From assembly GCA_043228905.1 (NCBI GenBank), contig JBHGNT010000001.1, positions 18,910,001 through 18,974,000 on the forward strand: DNA of 64,000 nt, written 5' to 3'. The notes beneath the pieces were generated by a model that was not told the DNA's origin, searched no databases, and saw only the letters and a program-made list of their open reading frames with translations. This DNA comes from Azolla caroliniana. Its lineage: Eukaryota; Polypodiophyta. This document shows positions 20,165-32,699 of this stretch, piece by piece (the first letter of the stretch is position 1; each line of letters opens with the position of its first letter). Made by a program: the position numbers and the translations under genes.

Positions 20165-22966
20165 ATGGACTGCCAAATGCTATCTGAAGCCGCCAAGAAA
20201 TGGTTATGGCACCACGGTCTAGAGGGTTTCTTAACGATCATGGAGGTGGCGCCACACAAGGAGGCTGAAAAGATTATAAAAGAAATCGACACAGAGGTGA
20301 TCACGGAGGAGGCGATCCGGGCGTTAATAGGCCTTCCGGAGGGAGGTATCTACACGATCGACAATCCTACCTCCTAGCAACTCATCAAATATTTCGGTGA
20401 GTACTCTCTAGCCAGCAAGGGCTACTGGACACAGGGCGGCGAAGATATGCTATTCCGCGAAATTGCCCGTGTGCTCCACGAGTTCGGCCATGTGTACCCT
20501 TGACCCCCCGTCATGCCTCAGAACCGAGCAGGCTTGATCATCGCAACATACGAAGGGGTCAAGGTAGATTGGCCGGTGTTGATCGCCGACGGGCTGTGTA
20601 CGGCCATTGATATAGTAAGAGGAAAGGACGGCAAGGAAGGCCGAAAAATATGGCATGCGATGACACAATGGCTCACCCTATTGGCACCACCGGTCGAGCC
20701 CGTCCAAACCACGAAGCAGGGAAGAGCAACGAACGGCACCCCGAAACCTGCTTCAAAACGGCAACAATTGTTGGCCTCCAAGGCCACTAAGGGGAAGACT
20801 GCCGACGTAGAGAAGACGACGTAGGAGCGCGCCAGCCGGAAGCGGCCGACGGATACAAGTGAGCAAACACCGGCACGGCGTCGGAAGAGCCCACTCCACC
20901 GACCGGTGCAACAGGAAATGGACACCTTGGCGGCAAGAATGAATGCCGAGACTCAGGCGGAAGAAATGGAGGAAGAACCCACGGAGCACCTCCAGCGGCG
21001 GCCGGTGAAGAGCACCGCGGAATCAGCCGGGAAGCGTTCGGACCCACAGAAGGATGGAACGCCCGCAACTCACGCTGAGCAACCCACGCCAAGGGAGGCA
21101 CCGGAACCGGTTCGGATGGAACCGGTCACAGAAGTCCTGGCACAACAGGCAGCACCAGCAAGCCCCGTCACCCAAGAGCCGGATATACAAAGGCCAACCG
21201 CCCCAGCCGGCCAAGAACAAGCAAACAAGGGGGGCGACTAGACGAAACACAGTCAGAGCCGGAACGGCAAAGTGGTCAGCTGGCAGAACTAGAAGCGCAA
21301 CTCGACGCAGAAAGGCGGGACCAGCCACCGACAAGTGAACCCATTAGCCAACTCTCCGCGCAAACGCAACAACAGTGCACCGACAGCCAATGGCTTCGGT
21401 GGATAGGAGACCAAATTGCCGGAGTAGTCGGATGCATAGAGGCGGAGGAAAGAGCGCAAACGGAACGGTTGCTTGTCACAACCGATGAACTGGAGACGAC
21501 CCGGTCAAGGATCCGGTGCCTCGAACAAGACTTGGATCGATCGGATCACAGGAGATATGGCCAAAATGGCCTTAACCACAACGCAGATCCAAGCACCGAT
21601 GACTCCGGTTGATGTACATAAGAGTAAGACCCCGGAGACACAAACTGTCCCGGAGAAAGATGCGGCGCAAGCCCAAGAGCTTGCGGAATTACGAGATGAG
21701 CTCGCCGCACAAGAAGCATTACGATGCCACGAACGCGACTTGAAGAAGGCGGCCGAAGAAGAATTAAGAAAGCCTGCTGCGAACCTTCGCCGGGCAAAGG
21801 GAAACCTACGTAAAGGACATCATGCTTACGACCGGCTGAAGGAGGAAAAGGAGAAATTGTTGCAGGAAAAAGACAAGCTGCGACGAATGGCCGAAACGGA
21901 AATCGAGAGGCTGAAGGAAGAGCTCCGGCAACAGAAGGACCGGGAGGACCGCACGCACCGGCAGATCAACCAAAGGCTGAAGCAGAAGACCGATGATTTC
22001 GATCATCTGCATCGGGACTACAAGCAGTTGGAGACGGAGCATAAGCAACAACAGGAACAGATGGCCGAGCTCCGGCAAGAAGTTGATAGGGCCACAACAG
22101 CACTCGCCGAAGAACGAGCAGAAAGTTCCAGGCTATTGGAGGAAGCGGCGAATGACCAGATGGAGCTCCACAAACAGAACCATGAAGACAAGGAAAGAGT
22201 GACAATGCTACTACAGAGGTTGCAAACAACCTATCAAAATCAATTGTCGCATTATAGGAAGCAGGAGGCGGACACAGTTCGGATCATCAAGCAATTGAAG
22301 GAAGAGCGACAAGCCACAGAAAATAAATCAGAGATGGGAGCCAAACGGATCCAGTGCATCCTCCGGTCATGGCTCACTAAGACCAAAAGCTTGATTGATG
22401 ATAGCTCTGTGCGTTGGTGGGCGAAATGGGTGCAAAATACGGCTGAACTCCAATTGCTTAGGGCGGATGTGGAAAACCGACGAAAGGAGGGCGACGATTG
22501 TTATACGCTGACGTCGGAGAACTTCACCGCGATAAGGGATGAGCTGGCGGAAGATTTCACAGCCTTGGCGGATGAACAATTGGTGCAGGTCCGGCAGGTC
22601 GTACCTCAACTGGACGACGATCGGTTGTAGGCTCAAATCCAGTTGGAAAGTTATGAGCGGTCCCGACTCCAGGACGAAAAAGCGCGAAAGGCGGCAATGG
22701 TCAACCTTAGTGACGAGGAACCGTCACCAGTGCAAGGACCGGAGGGGGAACAGGCCGGGGTAAGTAAACCACAGACAACTCCGACGGAGCAACCAACGAA
22801 GGAAAGGTCGGTGCCAGAGCGACAAACGGAGCCACAGCCACAAACGGAGCAGCAGCCACAGCCACAAACGGAACAACAGGAGCAACCACAGCAACAACAG
22901 TAGATTCCCGACGAGCCATTGGAAATTTTGGAGCAAAGCATTCTGGACATTTTGGACGAAGCATAA
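20165..22966 (+). pseudogene. Gypsy-D extra ORF after integrase: long coiled-coil protein
   Basis: About 930 codons in one frame from the ATG at 20165, in the position where some Gypsy elements carry env, but with no membrane segment or signal peptide. The N-terminal region (residues 1-220) is globular, with KKWLWHHGLEGFLTI, LIGLPEGGIYTIDN and AGLIIATYEGVKVDWPVLI. The middle is Pro/Glu/Gln-rich. Residues about 510-720 (21680-22300) are a long, strongly charged heptad-patterned coiled coil. The end is Gln/Pro-rich and finishes ILEQSILDILDEA. Four stops, and a pair of compensating frameshifts near 21240 and 21540, break it. Gypsy-B carries the same ORF, which shows it is a family feature. No function can be assigned. 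Confidence 0.75.
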
Positions 22967-23020
22967 AAGGGCCGGATAATGGGTTCGACGTACAAGGTAC
23001 TGTCCCACAGGCATGCCATG

Positions 23021-23480
23021 TGTTACCGGTCGGCAAGAAGGCTAAAGGAGGTCCAAACCAGAGTGTGAAAGGAATAGTTATTCGGGAACTGTTGTAATTA
23101 GTACTCTTAATATATATATTATTATATAAGAAGATGTGGACGGATAGACCGGAATCGGTATGCCGATCCGGATCCGGAACGATCCCGTAAAGGTGCCGGT
23201 TGGCACCGTTTTGTATTTCGCACCGGAGACCTATATAAAGGCCCGGTTACAATGTAATCAGGAGCGGATAATTAATAAAGCTTATTGTCTTAATATTCAA
23301 GTGTTGATTATCGTTCTGTATTCATTGTTATATCTTACGCGTGTTAATTACGGATGGCTAAGTAACCAATTAAGGTCTAATTAAGCGTTGTGCCGTAAAT
23401 CATTCTGTCGTACCACCCTTTGGTAAAGTGTCTTAAGTGGACACCCTGTGTTAGGTTGTTGTCCGGCCCTAGCAATAACA
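23021..23480 (+). repeat. 3' LTR of Gypsy-D
   Basis: 460 bp, from TGTTACCGGTCGG to GCAATAACA, with a CTATATAAAGG promoter element near 23232. It is homologous to the Gypsy-B LTR but clearly diverged, so the two are related subfamilies. Confidence 0.85.
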
Positions 23481-23485
23481 ATTTT

Positions 23486-26400
23486 ATACCATCCGGCAGG
23501 ACCCTGGGGAGAGCATTCCGCAGTTTGTCATCCGGTTTCAACGGATGCACAGTCAGCTTACGGCAGGCATTGCAGGAATGCCAAATCATGTTGCCATTAG
23601 GACAACTCCTGCAGCTAGTGCCCAGATTCATAGAAGGACTCAAGATTCTTCTCAAATCCGGAGGGACCGACAATAGTAGACACAAACAATCCAGCGATCA
23701 CAGCCATCGTGAAGGGAAAGGAGTTCCGGAACAGTAATAGATGGAGGATCCGGCATCAATGTGATTAGCCTCCGAACGTGCAAAACCTTGGGAATCCAAG
23801 AGTGGGAACCATGCCCGTTCTGGCTGTGGATGGCGGATACAAGCTCAGTGCGACCGACCAGCTTGATACGAGATTTGGATGTAACGATCGACGGCCACAC
23901 ATTTCGCATCTCGGCAGTAGTGATACAACTACAGGCACAAGGAGCTTACCCACTATTGTTGGGGTGGCCATGGTTGAAAACGACGCACATTAAACAAAAC
24001 TGGAGGAAGAATATAATCACCTTCCAGTGGGGAAAAGCAAAAGTACGGGTACCGACACAACCACGAGCGGGTACCGGGAAGGAATTGACACCCCTATATG
24101 CTGAATGCGTCAATATGATGGACAGATTAGCAGACGAAGAGGTAGATCAATACTTGCAAGATAATCCGAAGATCGTACCTTTGTTCGAAATCGATGTAGC
24201 TGAAGCCGTATCACCATACATACTGCCACCGGACGGAACTGACAAGGAACCAAATAAAGAAGTGATCCGGGAGCTACGACAAGCACAGGAGGTGCTGGAA
24301 AGAGAAATGGCCGTATTCCAACGGGTTAAAGCATCCCAACTAGAGGAGGTAAATCTAGGAACTACAGAAGAGGCGAGAGCGGTGCACATCGCCAAGGAAA
24401 TGACTGCAGAGAACAAAACGGTGATGATTACACTTCTCAAAGAATTTCGGGACGTGTTTGCCTGGTCTTACAAGGATATGCGAGGGCTCGATCCTCAGCT
24501 ATATCAGCATCAGATACATTTGAGCAAAGACGCCAAACCGGTAGCACAGCGACGGTACCGGATGAATCCAAATTACGCCGCCAAAGTCAAGGAGGAAATT
24601 GACAAGTTGCTGAGGGTTGGCTTTATCCGCCCAGTAAAGAAATCTACATGGTTGAGCCCGATAGTAGTCGTACCAAAGAAAAACGGCAAAATTAGAGTTT
24701 GTTTCGACTACCATAAGCTTAACGCGGCGACGGTAACAGATGCATTCCCACTCCCATTCACGGATTGAGTTATGGACGCAGTTGCCGGCCATGAGGTATA
24801 CAATTTCTTAGACGGATTCAGCGGATACAACCAGATCCAGATGCACCCCGATGACTAGGAGAAAATGACTTTCGTCACCGAATGGGGAGTGTTTGTTGCC
24901 GTAGTAATGATGTTCAGACTAAAAACAGCGCCGGCAATGTTTCAGAGGATCATCATGGAAATATTCGGAGAATTCATACCGGCATTCATGCAGGTGTTTC
25001 TGGATGACTTCGCCGTCAATAGCCGGGAAGGAGATCACTTTCAGCACCTCTGACTATGTCTAGAGAAATGTCGGGCTTACCGGCTAAGCTTGAATCCGGC
25101 AAAGTGTGTATTTGGAGTGTCAAGCGGGGCGCTATTAGGACACATTGTGAGCAAGGAAGGAATTGCCGTGGACCCGGACAAAGTAAAAGCAATCGTGGAG
25201 GCACTGGCACCAACAACGGCCAAAGCATTAAGCCGTTTCTTAGGCCAAATCCGGTGGCATAGCCGAATGCTCCGGTATTTGGCGGACCTAGCTACACCAC
25301 TGCATGCTGCGGTACACCGAACACCGTTCTAGTGGACCGACACCGAAGACAAGGCATACCGGGCACTCAAAGTACTATTGTTGCAAGCGCCGGTAGTGCA
25401 ACCCCCGGATTCGGCTAAGGAGTTTCATGTGTTCGTGGATGCGTCCGACATTGCAATCGGAAGTGCGTTGATGCAACTTACGAAGCCAAGGTGGTACCGG
25501 CTTGTATATTACGCAAGCCGAACGAAATTATTCTACCACGGAAAGGGAAGCTTTGGGCATGATCTACAACGTGACAAAATTCAGACATTATTTGCTGGGA
25601 AGGAAATTTTCCTTCCACGTAGATCATTTGGCACTCCTCTATTTAGTTTCCAAAGCGTCACTAACCGGTAAGTTGGCATGGTGGACGTTACTGTTGCAGG
25701 AATTTGAGTTCGAAATATTCAACCGACCCGGCATACAGCATGCAGTAGCAGACTATTTGATCTAGTTAGATTTCGGCGAGACTGGTGATGGAGTCCCGGA
25801 CGAGTTTTCGGATGTTGAGCTATTTCGAGTCACCGCAGAAACAACAACTGATGAAACGGTGGCACAAGAAGATAAGTGGCTAACGAATATGCAACAATTT
25901 CTGAGAACCGGATTGCCTCCGGAGGAGATGACATGGGACAGGAGGAAACGCCTAGTGGTACAAAGCCGGTACTTCTGTTTAGTACGAGACGCACTATACC
26001 ACAAAGGCGTGGACGGTATATGGCGACGGGCGGTGCGCAGCGACGAGAAGCCTTAGGATATAATACTACGAGAAGCACACTACAGAGTCGCCGGAGGCCA
26101 TTACGCTGGAGATGCTACGGCAAGGAAGATATGGCAAAGTGGCCTATGGTGGCTGACAACATGGAAAGACGCGGTCTGGTATGCTAAATAATGCGATCTA
26201 TGTCAGCAAATGGGCCAGCCAACCGAACAAGCTAGGATGCCGCACCAGCTGGTACTGCCGTTAGAACCATTTCAGAAATGGGGGCTAGATTTTGTGGGTC
26301 CATTCAAACCACCGGCAATGAGAACCGACAACCGGTATGTGATCGTAGCTACAGATTACTGCACGAAATGGGTAGAAGCCAAAGCCTTGCGCGACAACAC

Positions 26401-27343
26401 CGTGGCGTCGATGGCGAAATTCTTGTATGAATACATCTGGTGCAGGTATGGATGCCCGATTGAGCTAATAAGTGACCAAGGAGGGCACTTCCTCGGCCAA
26501 GTGGTGGAAAGCTTGACGTCGTTCTATGCCGTGGTGCATAAATGGAGCACGTCATACTATCCGCAAGCAAACGGGTTAGCCGAGTCAACGAATAAAACGC
26601 TACAGAATATCCTTCGGAAAATCATCAATGAAAACCGGAGAGACTGGGATACGAAGTTGCACAGCGCCCTATGGGCTTACCGGACAGCTTACAAAACAAG
26701 CATCCAAACCATACCGTTCCGGCTAGCATTCGGATTGGAGGTCGTCATGCTGGTAGAGTTCCAGGTTCCGAGCTTACGGATTCAGATTAGGGAACGGTTA
26801 AACGAGAAGGAATCGGAGGCAATTCGGTTAGCAGCTCTGTGTGAACTAGAAGAACACTGATTAGCAAGTATCATGCACCTGGAACAGGAGCAGCGGCGAA
26901 GAAAGGCGTTTGTGGATCGCCACCGAAAAGGAAATGAAAAGATGTTTGGAATCGGCAAGCCGGTACTAGTGTTCCAGAGCCGGATGGGAAAGATGTCGGG
27001 GAAACTACGGTTTCGGTGGACTGAACCGTACTGGATCACACACGAGTTCAATGGATCCTACCAGTTAGGGACACTTGCTGGTGAGGTCCTGGGTAAGTGG
27101 GTCAACGGATTTTGACTAAAGCCATACAAGGGACCCATGCCGAGGAACCCATTTGAACAAGGAAAGGCCGATGCCGAACCAGATACCGGCATATCGGAAA
27201 CAACGGCAACCCGATTAGCAATCGGTAACAACGAAGCCGATAAGGGGGACAAAGAGCCGGCACACGGGTTGGATAAGAGGACAGCAAACTGTCACGAGGC
27301 CGGCAAGATTCCTCATTTGGGTAAGGGTCCGTTAGGACCGTAG
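23486..27343 (+). pseudogene. Gypsy-B gag C-terminus and pol
   Basis: Resumes capsid (IRQDPGESIPQFVIRFQRM), then loses frame. The protease near 23740 reads IDGGSGINVI where DSGS is typical. The reverse-transcriptase N-terminus lies at 24500-24768 (KKSTWLSPIVVVPKKNGKI), followed by a TGA, then DGFSGYNQIQMHPDD and a stop. The catalytic FLDD lies near 25000. RNase H runs 25378-25765 with a frameshift near 25510. The integrase core at 26210-26860 keeps LDFVGPF, ISDQGGHF and NGLAEST, so its DDE is complete, unlike Gypsy-D. The C-terminus runs past 27115 (TGA after WVNGF). Many lesions: non-functional. Confidence 0.85.
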
Positions 27344-29786
27344 ACAAATTAACCTAACAATTAATCAAAAAATAAAAATAAAAAATAAAAATCGAATCGA
27401 ATCAAAGAAATCATGCAAAGGAGTGGTGGGAGGGAACGGCCATGCAAACGAGGAGTAAAGAGGCACTTCGAAAAGGTACGAGGGGGCTATGAATAGGGCA
27501 TTAAACCACCGCCACATGGCACGTAATGCTATTATAGTACACGACCTACACACACAGAGGCTCGAAAAAGGCGCCAAGATGCAGAGAGAAAACCCCCCAC
27601 GCATCGAGACCTTCTTCTTCCGCGAGCCAAGGAGCACAAACGCACACATGCGCTTAAAGATCATCAAAAGAGAGAGCCAACACACACAGAGCTTCCTCAC
27701 ACAGAGCTTCCTCATACACAACCCTCACCAACGTTGTCCGACCACAACGCAGACATGGACTGCTAGACTCTCTTTGAAGCCGCCAAGAAATGGCTACGAC
27801 AACACGGATTGGAGGGGTTCCTCACAATCATGGACGCACCACCACACAAAGAAGCCGACAAGATCATCGAAGAAATTGATTTCAAGCTGATCAGGGAGGA
27901 AGCGATCCGTGCACTAACAGGCCTTCCGGAGGGGGGCATCTATATTATTGACAACCCTACCTCCGAACGGCTCATCAAATACTTCGGCGAGTATTCTCTA
28001 GCCAGCAAGGGCTACAGGACATAGGGCGGAGAAGATATGTTATTCTGAGAAATTGTCCGTGTACTCCATGAGTTCGGCCATGTATACCCTCGACCCCCTG
28101 TTATGCCTCAGAACCGAGCAGGCTTGATCATCGCAACATACGAAGGGGTGGTCAAGGTGGATTGGCCGGTGCTGATCGCCGACGGATTGTGTGTGGCTAT
28201 TGACACCGTAAGAGGTAAGGAAGCCAAAGAAGGCCGGAAAATATGGCATGCGGTGGCGCAATGGCTCACCCTATTGGCGTCACCTGTCGAGCCCGTCCAG
28301 ACCAAGAAGCAGGGAAGAGTAACGGACGGCACCCCGAAAGCTGCTTCAAAACGACAACAGTTGTTGGCCACCAAGACCACTAAGGGGAAAACAGCCGACA
28401 CGGAGCAGGCGGCGAAGGAGCGCGCCGTCCGGAAGCAATCAACGGACAAGTAGGAGGAGACACCGGCACGACCCCTGAAGAGCACACTCCGCCGACCGGT
28501 GCAGCAAGAAACGGACACCCTAGCGGCAAGAATGAATGCCGGGACTCAGGAGGAGGAAACGGAGGAAGAACCTACGGAGCACCTCCAACGGCGGCCGAAG
28601 ACGAGCACCGCAGAATCAACCGGGAAGCGTTCGGACCCATAGAAGGATGTAACGCCTTTACCCCACACTGAGAATCCCACGCCAAGGGAGGAACTGGAAC
28701 CGGTTCGGAAGGAACTGGTCTCAGAAGCCCCTGCACAACAGGCAATACTGGCAGGTCAGGAAACGGCAAGCCCCGAAACACCAGCGCCAGTAAGGCATGT
28801 GCCACCTTCCTCAGCCAGCCAAGAACAAGCAGAACAAGAGCGGCCAGCCGAAACACAACCGGAACCCAAACGGCCAAGTGGTCATCAGGCAGAGCCAGAA
28901 GTGCAGCTCGACGCAGTTAGGCGGGACCGGCCATTGGCAAGTGAACCCATCAACCAACCCTCCGTGCAGACGCAACAACAGGGTACCGGCAGCCAATGGT
29001 TCCGGTGGATAGGAGAGCAGGTTGCCGGAGTGATACTGTATGTAGAGGCTGAAGAACGAGCATAGATGGAACGGTTGCTAGTCACAACTGATGAACTAGA
29101 GACGGCCCAGTCAAGGATCCGGTGCCTTGAACAAGACTTGGATCAGGTCACAGAAGACATGGCCAAAATGGCCTTAACCGCAACACAGATCCAAGCCCTG
29201 GTGACTCCGGTGGATGTACAGAATAAAGAAACAACCACGCCTGTACATACGAATAAAACCCCGGAGATAGAAACCGTCTCGGAGAAAGATGCGGCGCAAG
29301 CCCAAGAGCTTGCCGAATTAAGGGACGAACTTGCCGCACAAGAAGCACTACGGAGCCACGAATGAGAGTTGAAGAAAGAGGCAGAAGAGGAGTTAAAGAA
29401 GACTGCTGAAAACTCCGCCGGGCAGAAGAAAATATGCGGAAAGGGCATCAAGCTTACGACCGGCTAAAAGAGGAAAAGGAAAAATTGTTGCAGGAGAAGG
29501 ACAAGCTGCAACAGATATCGAAAGATTGAAAGAAGAATTCCATCAACAAAAGGACCAGGAAGACCGCGCTCACCAGCAAATCAACCAGAGGCTGAAGCAG
29601 AAGACAGAGGACTTCGACCACCTGCACCGGAACTTTAAGAGCTTGGACACGAAGCGGCGAGGGACCGGATGGAGCTCCACAAGCAGCACCATGAAGAAAA
29701 GGAGAGGGTGACAATGGTGTTACAGAGGTTGCAAACAACCTATCAAAGTCAATTGTTGAATTATAGGGAGCAGGAGGCGGACACGG

Positions 29787-30423
29787 TGTCGTGAAGAAAA
29801 CCGTCCACGAGCGGAATCCGTGCACCGGAGTGTAGAAACTGACTCTTCATGCACGTGCGCCTTAAGTTGTACGTAGGAGATCCTAGGTAGATTCGGTAGG
29901 TAGGGAGTAAAGGGGAAACGGCTCCTTCCTTGCCTATAAAAGGAGGGAGACGAGGAGGGTAGAGGCATCGCGGAGAGTCGAGGGCGAAGTGCTGTCGGTT
30001 GGCGTGCGAAGGCTTCTCTCTCTCTCTCTGTGGTTCGCAAACTCCATAGCTTCCTTCTGTGCAGGTATCGGGAGGCTCGCACTGCTCTGAGGAATGCCCA
30101 AGTACTTCCGGCAGCACCTCCAACCTATTCCTGTCTTTCCGTGCGTTTACGAACAGGTATCGGCATCTGTTCGCCGGCCTGTTCGGTTGTAACCGACTTC
30201 GTGTTTTGTTGTCTTCGTGTTCTTGTTGTTTGTCTTTGTTAATACATACATACATTCGTGTCTTTCTGTGTCGCTGTCCCACTTGCGTCTTTGCGTCGAA
30301 GGGCCGTGTCCCTGTGGATCTACGCTCGCACGTAGAGGGTTCTTCCCCTTCCTCTCTCGCTCTTTGGTACAGGACCCCAGAGGTTCCGCCTCATTCCACG
30401 CATCCGCGAGGAATACCTCGACA
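29787..30423 (+). repeat. 5' LTR of Gypsy-E
   Basis: 637 bp, TGTCGTGAAG to ACCTCGACA. A CCTATAAAAGG promoter element lies near 29933, and a CT-repeat near 30015. It is followed by the primer site. Confidence 0.9.
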
Positions 30424-30427
30424 TCTT

Positions 30428-30440
30428 TGGTGAACCCGAC
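30428..30440 (+). other. Primer-binding site of Gypsy-E
   Basis: TGGTGAACCCGAC lies four bases after the LTR. The same sequence is conserved in Gypsy-J at 6606-6619. The tRNA is not assigned. Confidence 0.6.
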
Positions 30441-30467
30441 GTGAAGGAGGCGGCAGAAGAGCAGAAG

Positions 30468-32108
30468 ATGAGGGGGTCGGATCTTGCGGAGGCCATGGCT
30501 TCGGCCGTGGATCGGATATTGAGCACACGCGAGGGCACCGGCGCCCTCGACAGAGCCATTGAGGCGGTTGTCGGTACGATCGGCCGTTTCAGCGGAAAGG
30601 ATGCTACGAAGTATTTTGCGTCCTACGGGGCGGAAATGTTGATGCGGGACATTCCGGAAGAGAGGCGTCTTGCCGGGTTCCCTCGGGTGGCGAAGCCGAG
30701 CATCCATGCGGAGGTGCTCGAGGGACGGGCGGAGAGCCGTACCTGGGAGGAACTCGAAGGCCGACTCCTAGAGAAATATGGGTTGGACGACGCGCTCCGG
30801 CTTTCGAAACGGGACTTCATGGAATGGGTGGAGTCCCCCGGCAAAGGAAGAAACGCGTCGGCACTCCTCCGGGAGTTCGAAGAACGCTTTGCGCGCCTTT
30901 CGGCGCTTGACCGAACTATCCTGGATACGAGTCGGGTCCTACTGTTCGTCAAGTCGGTGGACGAGCGGGACCGGGATCAAGTCGGCTCCTTGCTGGAAAC
31001 CGAAGACGGGATGACAACCGACGGGGCTGCGGTTAAGAGAGTCTGTGGCCGTTTCGACAAACGGCGAGAATGGGCTGACAACGGGGCGGCCGGTGTGGGC
31101 TCTGTTACAGCAAGGAGGCTTGAACCGGCGCCGCAAGTACGAAGGGAAGAAACCCGGGAATGGCTCGAAACCGGTCCGGCTTCGACCGGCATGATCAATG
31201 GCTCGTCCGGAGGAGCAGCGCTGGAGGAGTTGACGCGGGCGATAAAGGATCTCCAGATCGCCCAGACTCGAAGGGAAGGCGGCGAACCGGCTCGTGACCG
31301 ACGGCCGACAGTAGGGAACAGGTGCATGTGGTGTGACGAGGTCGGCCACATCCGGAAGGACTGCGGCGATTTCGCAGAAGCGTTGAGGAGCCGAGTGGTG
31401 TACCTGTGGGAAGGCCGGGTGCACGCCGGCGACACCAGAAGGGCCCTAAACCGAAACGACAGACGAGGAGGTATGAAGAGACTGATGGAAGAGGCAGCAG
31501 CCCGACACGTGGAGGCCATCCACTACTCGGCATCGGCCGGCATTCGGGTCGGGGGCAGCGAGGCCCGAAAGGAGGGCAAAGACGGATTCTGGCCAGCAAT
31601 GCTGGAAGGTCTTGCCGGCGCACGGCCAAGGAAAGACGAAACGGACCGTGCTGAGAGACGGGTCCGGGAAATAACCGGGTGGAGCGATCCGGTCGAGGAG
31701 AAGACGGGCTTCGTAGAAGCCGCCTGCCGGAACTATGAGGCTCTGGTAGAAGACAAGCGAGTGGGGGAAAGCCGGAGCGGCCGGGCCCTCACAACGGTAC
31801 GAGACCCAATTCGGGCAACGACGGAACGACGCCGGCGGGTCCAGCTCGCAAGACAACCCCAGGAAGGGCGGATACCGACTGGGGACGGAGATAGAAAGGA
31901 CTACGGACCTACGAAAGGTCCTAGAAGAACGGATCCTCGACAGCAAAGTGGAGCTATCATTGCGAGAGGTGTTAGGGATCGCCAAGAAGGAGTTCCACGA
32001 CTCCATTGTAGACTTCGTGAAACGGAAGAGGCTGTCGACGGAGACGGATCCGGAAAGACCGGTAGAGGTGCGGACGACGCACATCGACGACTCAGCGCTG
32101 GCAGATGA
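30468..32108 (+). pseudogene. Gypsy-E gag
   Basis: The first ATG after the primer site is at 30468 (MRGSDLAEAMASAVDRIL); an in-frame GTG lies upstream. The capsid-like region covers residues about 45-200 (GRFSGKDATKYFASYGAEM, FMEWVESPGKGRNASALLREFE, LLFVKSVDERDRDQ). A CCHC zinc knuckle lies near 31320 (CMWCDEVGHIRKDC) with all ligands. From about 31780 this frame is out of register: the true gag C-terminus (VELSLREVLGIAKKEF) lies in the +1 frame, as the continuous frame in Gypsy-J shows. This indicates a single-base indel near 31760-31790. The last 100 or so residues of the long frame, to 32108, are therefore probably not native. Confidence 0.8.
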
Positions 32109-32595
32109 GTGGGCGGAGAGCCACTATTCGAGGCCACACTGGGCCCGAGCGACCACGGAGACCCTGGTAAGGATCGGAGAGGTTCAAGAACCGGTGGTGG
32201 CGTTGGTGGACCACGGTTCGGAAATAAACCTGATGTCCATGGACTTCTATAAGAAGGGAAAGTGGCCGATCAACACCAAGCACGGGTGGAAGATACGGGC
32301 GGCGACGCGCGCCACCGAGGAACTACACGGGGCCTGCCCGAACGTGCGAGTCAAGATCGGCGACGTCGAGATTGACCAACACTTCTTCGTACAGGAGACG
32401 TCCTCGCACCCGGTCATATTAGGTGAACCATACATCATGGCGGCGCGGATGGAGACCAAAGTGCTGGACAACGGGTCGGCCTACGCGAGGGTCAAAAGCC
32501 AGGACGGGCGCCATTCGGTTCAGTTTCTAACGGTGCGGCCGAACCACGAGAGAAACCGCGAATCCCTCGGTGGCGAGAACCGGGAGGATTTTTAG
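31948..32595 (+). CDS. Gypsy-E gag C-terminus and aspartic protease
   Basis: A frame open through 32595 that carries the conserved VELSLREVLGIAKKEFHDSI segment, then a retropepsin-like domain: VVALVDHGSEINLMSM with DHGS at the active site (DSGS or DTGS is typical), and HPVILGEPYI for the second strand. Gypsy-J has DHGF at the same place, so the His is a lineage trait. The protease would cut the Gag-Pol polyprotein. The frame ends in TAG at 32593, and homology appears to continue in another frame towards reverse transcriptase, suggesting a further frameshift. Expression as part of a polyprotein is doubtful. Confidence 0.7.
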   Translation: MELSLREVLGIAKKEFHDSIVDFVKRKRLSTETDPERPVEVRTTHIDDSALADEWAESHYSRPHWARATTETLVRIGEVQEPVVALVDHGSEINLMSMDFYKKGKWPINTKHGWKIRAATRATEELHGACPNVRVKIGDVEIDQHFFVQETSSHPVILGEPYIMAARMETKVLDNGSAYARVKSQDGRHSVQFLTVRPNHERNRESLGGENREDF

Positions 32596-32699
32596 AGAGG
32601 GCTGCCAAAGCGTGGGGCCGAGACAGTCCGGACACTCGGGAAAGACCCCACGATTGTACGATAGGTAGGAGATTTTGCTTCTCCGACAACGGAGGGTGT

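Larger units (their letters stand above)
17048..23480 (+). mobile_element. Gypsy-D, deletion derivative of the Gypsy-B family
   Basis: Plus-strand element inserted in Gypsy-B gag. It starts TGTTACCGGCC at 17048, ends CAATAACA at 23480, and is flanked by ATTTT (17043-17047 and 23481-23485). Its 5' LTR is 228 bp and its 3' LTR 460 bp. After the primer site it jumps straight into the middle of reverse transcriptase (about 17300), so gag, protease and the N-terminal reverse transcriptase are missing. RNase H, integrase and the long extra ORF remain. It could only have moved with help, or lost this DNA after insertion. Confidence 0.9.

Noticed and set aside
20165-22966. Envelope protein in the post-integrase ORF of Gypsy-D
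   Set aside because: No signal peptide, transmembrane segment or cleavage site. The content is coiled-coil and Gln/Pro-rich.
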